Translations under genes and position numbers: made by a program
Shown: piece after piece, positions 61,159 to 64,000 of the stretch
Layout of the letters: every line of letters starts with the position of its first letter
Numbering within the stretch: position 1 is the stretch's first letter
From: Nitrosospira sp. Is2
GTDB lineage: Bacteria; Pseudomonadota; Gammaproteobacteria; Burkholderiales; Nitrosomonadaceae
Assembly (NCBI RefSeq): GCF_033095785.1
Contig: NZ_CP137134.1
Coordinates: 682,001 to 746,000 of the forward strand
Direction: 5' to 3'
DNA length: 64,000 nt
Notes under the pieces: model-generated
The model's database searches: none
The model's input: only the letters and a program-made list of their open reading frames with translations
What the model was told of the DNA's origin: nothing

Positions 61159-61427
61159 TCCAGTAACTTCCTTTCCATTTGAACCAGTCGCTTTTCGATT
61201 TCAGTAGCCTCGATCAATTTCCCGATACCGCTGAGAATATAGGCTAAGCGACCGGCCTCGCTAGCATCGATCATCCCACCTCGTGCTTCTCTGTATACGC
61301 GCGCCATCTCTCGCCTCACATCCTCAAGCTCAGTAAGCTTGATTTTTGGAGGGGTACGGGTACACGTACCGCTTGTCGCATCAATCGTTACAGGCTGATG
61401 TTTTGCGCCTTCTAATCGCTGTTTCAT
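61155..61427 (-). CDS. Small hypothetical protein of the replication module
   Basis: A 90-residue protein. Residues 30-90 are a long charged helix (LTELEDVRREMARVYREARGGMIDASEAGRLAYILSGIGKLIEATEIEKRLVQMERKLLE), which suggests a coiled-coil or oligomer. The family is known to me only as short phage/island proteins. Overlaps the following gene by four bases. Confidence 0.65.
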   Translation of the reverse strand: MKQRLEGAKHQPVTIDATSGTCTRTPPKIKLTELEDVRREMARVYREARGGMIDASEAGRLAYILSGIGKLIEATEIEKRLVQMERKLLE

Positions 61428-61450
61428 TTTCTCTATCTATAGAAAATTGA

Positions 61451-61468
61451 CCACAAAAGCCACAAAAG
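61451..61468. repeat. 18-base sequence shared with the island left end, copy 2
   Basis: CCACAAAAGCCACAAAAG, identical to 54782-54799. It lies in the 42-base gap between the primase-like gene and the 90-residue gene. Confidence 0.85.
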
Positions 61469-61469
61469 C

Positions 61470-63632
61470 CTACTCGATACGTTTTGCAAAGACTGCCGGA
61501 TTTACTTCAAAGATGCGGCTGGGTCGGTGCGGCACTTTTTCCACGCGCGGTCTGATAAAGTGACGCTCGACCAACACCTCAATAATAGGATTTAGATCAG
61601 CAGTTCTCTTATATCGGCTCTTATGCGCGTGGTGACAATCCCTAAACCTAAATTCTGTTTTTTGTTCCCGAATTATCCATCTCAGCACGACCCTTGCACC
61701 ATCCAAAGCCGGGTCTCCCCCCATCAGGTCGAAAACAGCCAGGGCATGCGCACTTAACACTTCCGCCATCCGAAACGCGGAATTCATATCCTGCAGCGCG
61801 ATTTTCTTTTGCCATGGTTGACCATCGTAGTGACGGGCCATGTGGAGCAGTGCTGCTACTCGAATCACAGCACCGGGCAGCTTGCCTGCCCAGTCGGTGA
61901 TGTGGTGATAGATTTCGCCCTCGCGCATCCCTGCCTCTACTCTGAGTGCGAATGACTGCCACTCTTGGCGGGCGTCCTTATCCAATTGAAGGATATGGGG
62001 CGATTCAACCCCTTCCTTGCTGCATTCCATCCCGTGATTAAGAATTGCAGTCAGAGCTTCTTCATACTGCTTACGGTATTCTGGATTAATCGGACTGACA
62101 TCCAATGTTCGATAACCGAGGTTGGAGCTGGGTAGTGCATACAGAAAACGGCCGAGTAAACCTCGTCCCCTGAAACTGGGGGTATTGCTCAGCCCACGTA
62201 GCACCTCTGGCTGAGGCGATAATCCAAGAGTCAAGGAGGGTGCTTCCATAGCTATTGAGGGGCGACTGCCACGGTTCACCTTCACGGGGCTTCCCGCGTG
62301 CCCCTGCAGAAACAGATCGAGGTTCGGAACGCCGTTGGAATAACGCCCTGCCAGTATTTCCAGGATTCCGCTCTCATCACTTAATATCGACATCCGCTCG
62401 TTGTTGGCGGCCATGATAGTCCCCAAATTTTCTGGGGTGACATCCTGTGCCCATATTTGCGGCATTACGGGGATTTCAGGGAGCTGGGCTTCAAGTTGCG
62501 AAATCTGATCTAACAGATCATCGAATACGTCTCCCTCAGACTTGGCGGCTTCCTTCCGCAAATGTCCGATACGTGCAGATAGCGTTGCGTGGTCACTTTC
62601 CGCCTTCCTTATCTCCGGTTCTGCGTCTTCCCGCTGCCGTTTTTCCCACTTTGTTAATGGAGCCGTGGCCGCCTGTTGCACCGAAGTCTTGCGGCTCCCC
62701 GGAGGAAGCGCCACGCAGGTCCAAACGTTCACAGGTTCCGAATAGTCATCCTTAACCTGTACCCTGTACTTTCCATGCGCCGCAGTACTTATTGCGGCAA
62801 GCACCATCAGTGCTGCCAGCTCTGGTGGCGTTTCTGTGGATGCGCTTAGCGCCGTGACAAACTCCTGAACTGGTTTCGGGAAAACATCGTTCGGCCAGAC
62901 CGGTAATGTAGCGGACTCAAGACTGATCGGTTCAAGCCATTCTGCTACGGACTGGTTAGCTGTCCGCCACTCGTCCGGTATCGGTATTGAATGAGCTTCC
63001 ACCACCTTTGCGAACTCACGCCGCAACGCCCGCAGGTCGATCCCGCTCTCCGGCACTGGCGCAAAACCATCCCACTCGAGTAGAGCGTGGGTAACGCGAA
63101 CCGCAATCCAGTCAACGATGTCACCCTTTTCCGGAAGATCGGGTAAACGCACCACGAAAACTTGGGGAGGTTTTTGAAGACTCGTCAGGATGGCTGCTGT
63201 TGCCTTCGCATAGGCCTCCCCTGCCTCATCCCCATCAGGTAGGATGTAAACGCGCCCGCGCCCTCTTAAGGTGCTCCAGTTCGATTTGCCAGTTGCCTGA
63301 CTTCCGCCCAGCGAGGTTACAGCCACATATCCCATGGATTGCAGGGCTACCGCTGCTTTTTCCCCCTCCACCACGAACACGTCATGCTCCGGATCGGCTT
63401 GTGCCAACAATTCCAGTCCAAACAACGGACGGGGCTCGGCGGCAGCGCCGGGTTCCCAGCCGTGGCCGTTTATTCGCTTGAAGTAGGGTATGACTTCTTT
63501 TTTGTTGTCCCCATCAAACCGGGCAACATAACCCTGCACCTGGTTTTCCGTATCGCGGTATTCCCAAACAAAACGGCGCTGCTTGCCATTAAATGTTGCC
63601 GGGATGCCTTGCATTTCATATTCCCCATTCAT
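61470..63632 (-). CDS. TOPRIM plus DUF3987 replication protein (phage/plasmid primase-helicase type)
   Basis: A 720-residue protein. The N-terminal part holds a TOPRIM-like nucleotidyl-transfer domain: VVEGEKAAVALQSMGYVAVTSLGG (about 92-115) with the catalytic Glu, and ILPDGDEAGEAYAKA (about 130-144) with the acidic DxD pair. After a linker, residues 230-700 form the DUF3987 region found in YfjI-type proteins, with a P-loop-like LPPGSRKTSVQ. Such proteins synthesise primers and drive replication of phages and plasmids. Its start overlaps the end of the zinc-finger gene by 17 bases. The N-terminal part of a classical primase (the zinc finger) is thus a separate chain. Confidence 0.85.
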   Translation of the reverse strand: MNGEYEMQGIPATFNGKQRRFVWEYRDTENQVQGYVARFDGDNKKEVIPYFKRINGHGWEPGAAAEPRPLFGLELLAQADPEHDVFVVEGEKAAVALQSMGYVAVTSLGGSQATGKSNWSTLRGRGRVYILPDGDEAGEAYAKATAAILTSLQKPPQVFVVRLPDLPEKGDIVDWIAVRVTHALLEWDGFAPVPESGIDLRALRREFAKVVEAHSIPIPDEWRTANQSVAEWLEPISLESATLPVWPNDVFPKPVQEFVTALSASTETPPELAALMVLAAISTAAHGKYRVQVKDDYSEPVNVWTCVALPPGSRKTSVQQAATAPLTKWEKRQREDAEPEIRKAESDHATLSARIGHLRKEAAKSEGDVFDDLLDQISQLEAQLPEIPVMPQIWAQDVTPENLGTIMAANNERMSILSDESGILEILAGRYSNGVPNLDLFLQGHAGSPVKVNRGSRPSIAMEAPSLTLGLSPQPEVLRGLSNTPSFRGRGLLGRFLYALPSSNLGYRTLDVSPINPEYRKQYEEALTAILNHGMECSKEGVESPHILQLDKDARQEWQSFALRVEAGMREGEIYHHITDWAGKLPGAVIRVAALLHMARHYDGQPWQKKIALQDMNSAFRMAEVLSAHALAVFDLMGGDPALDGARVVLRWIIREQKTEFRFRDCHHAHKSRYKRTADLNPIIEVLVERHFIRPRVEKVPHRPSRIFEVNPAVFAKRIE

Positions 63633-63915
63633 CGGCTAGTTTTTGCAATGTCACGGGAAAACTCAGGCCGTATTTCAGTCGCGTGAAGGCAACAATGTCT
63701 GTTCCACTTGTGCCACAAGTAAAGCAGTGGAATGGACCCGTCGTCAGGTTCACCTTGAAGCTCCCCGGGTGGCAGTCATCATGAAATGGGCACAGCCCTC
63801 CACCGCACCAGCCATGCCTCTTATTGGAAGGCATTGCCGGCAATTCAACGAGATAGAAAACGACGGGGGAAATATAGGATTTCACTTCTTGCAGCAATCC
63901 CATCAGGTTTTTCAT
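63616..63915 (-). CDS. CHC2 zinc-finger protein (primase zinc-binding domain alone)
   Basis: A 99-residue protein from ATG 63915, which follows AGGAGG. An upstream in-frame ATG at 63963 is less likely. It contains the primase CHC2 zinc ribbon: CGGGLCPFHDD and FHCFTCGTSGTDIVAF. These proteins recognise the primer start site on DNA. The product normally forms the N-terminus of primase; here it is a separate gene overlapping the TOPRIM gene by 17 bases. The operon continues beyond the right edge, or its promoter lies there. Confidence 0.88.
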   Translation of the reverse strand: MKNLMGLLQEVKSYISPVVFYLVELPAMPSNKRHGWCGGGLCPFHDDCHPGSFKVNLTTGPFHCFTCGTSGTDIVAFTRLKYGLSFPVTLQKLADEWGI

Positions 63916-64000
63916 TTCTGCCTCCTGTTGCCCTGCTTGCCGTTGAAAGCAGTTTTGCCACATTCTGCGGGCCTAATAGGTTGAGTGTAATCCGTCGGGC

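Overview
The window looks like chromosomal DNA of a betaproteobacterium. The protein families and several gene pairings (Mrp/ApbC next to dcd and divergent from metG; dacA-ybeD-lipB-lipA; thyA-folA; sucC-sucD) fit the Nitrosomonadaceae, and my best guess is a Nitrosospira-like organism. That placement rests on recall of family resemblance; no rRNA gene or ammonia-oxidation gene lies in the window.

Region 1 (1-45 kb) is densely packed housekeeping sequence. It opens with an overlapping cluster of a phosphate-binding-like periplasmic protein, a porin and a membrane GGDEF/EAL protein. Then come chorismate synthase, a quinone oxidoreductase, an M17 aminopeptidase, thyA-folA, a fold-III ornithine/lysine decarboxylase preceded by a possible leader peptide, dcd, the Fe-S carrier Mrp and metG. 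A tripartite-type RND pump (permease and adaptor) follows, with an ABC ATPase that starts on the same CATG as a divergent tesA-like esterase. Further on are a universal stress protein, bamD, rluD-pgeF, a ZIP transporter, rimO, a c-type cytochrome, an Mla-like lipid transport cluster (STAS-MlaE, MlaF, MlaD, lipoprotein), the lipoate and peptidoglycan cluster, a HerA-like ATPase, an AmpE/CobD-like membrane protein, sucCD and a PP2C phosphatase.

Region 2 (45-54.5 kb) is looser and more recently rearranged. It holds small lipoproteins, two unlisted small ORFs, the decayed copy of a NarL-type response regulator, an IS3-family element whose transposase has a one-base frameshift, and a signalling locus. 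That locus consists of a soluble histidine kinase with three tandem copies of a GAF-like sensor module, its NarL-type regulator, a 143-residue protein of unknown function, and a double-RecA KaiC-like ATPase. It is the best candidate for an unusual system in the window.

Region 3 (54.5-64 kb) is an integrated element or island. Its left boundary is a 3' half of a CAU-anticodon tRNA gene that still has its rho-independent terminator, as expected for an integration site whose intact tRNA copy lies at the far end outside the window. Inside are decayed genes (a SRAP/YedK C-terminus, an HU-family gene, a PatG-like fragment), an amidohydrolase, a DUF4142 protein, a large repeat-containing protein of unknown function, and a phage/plasmid-type replication module. 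In that module a CHC2 zinc-finger protein and a TOPRIM plus DUF3987 protein are encoded by overlapping genes. An 18-base sequence occurs both near the tRNA boundary and next to the primase operon.

All calls come from reading the sequence and translations by eye. No database searches or alignments were run.
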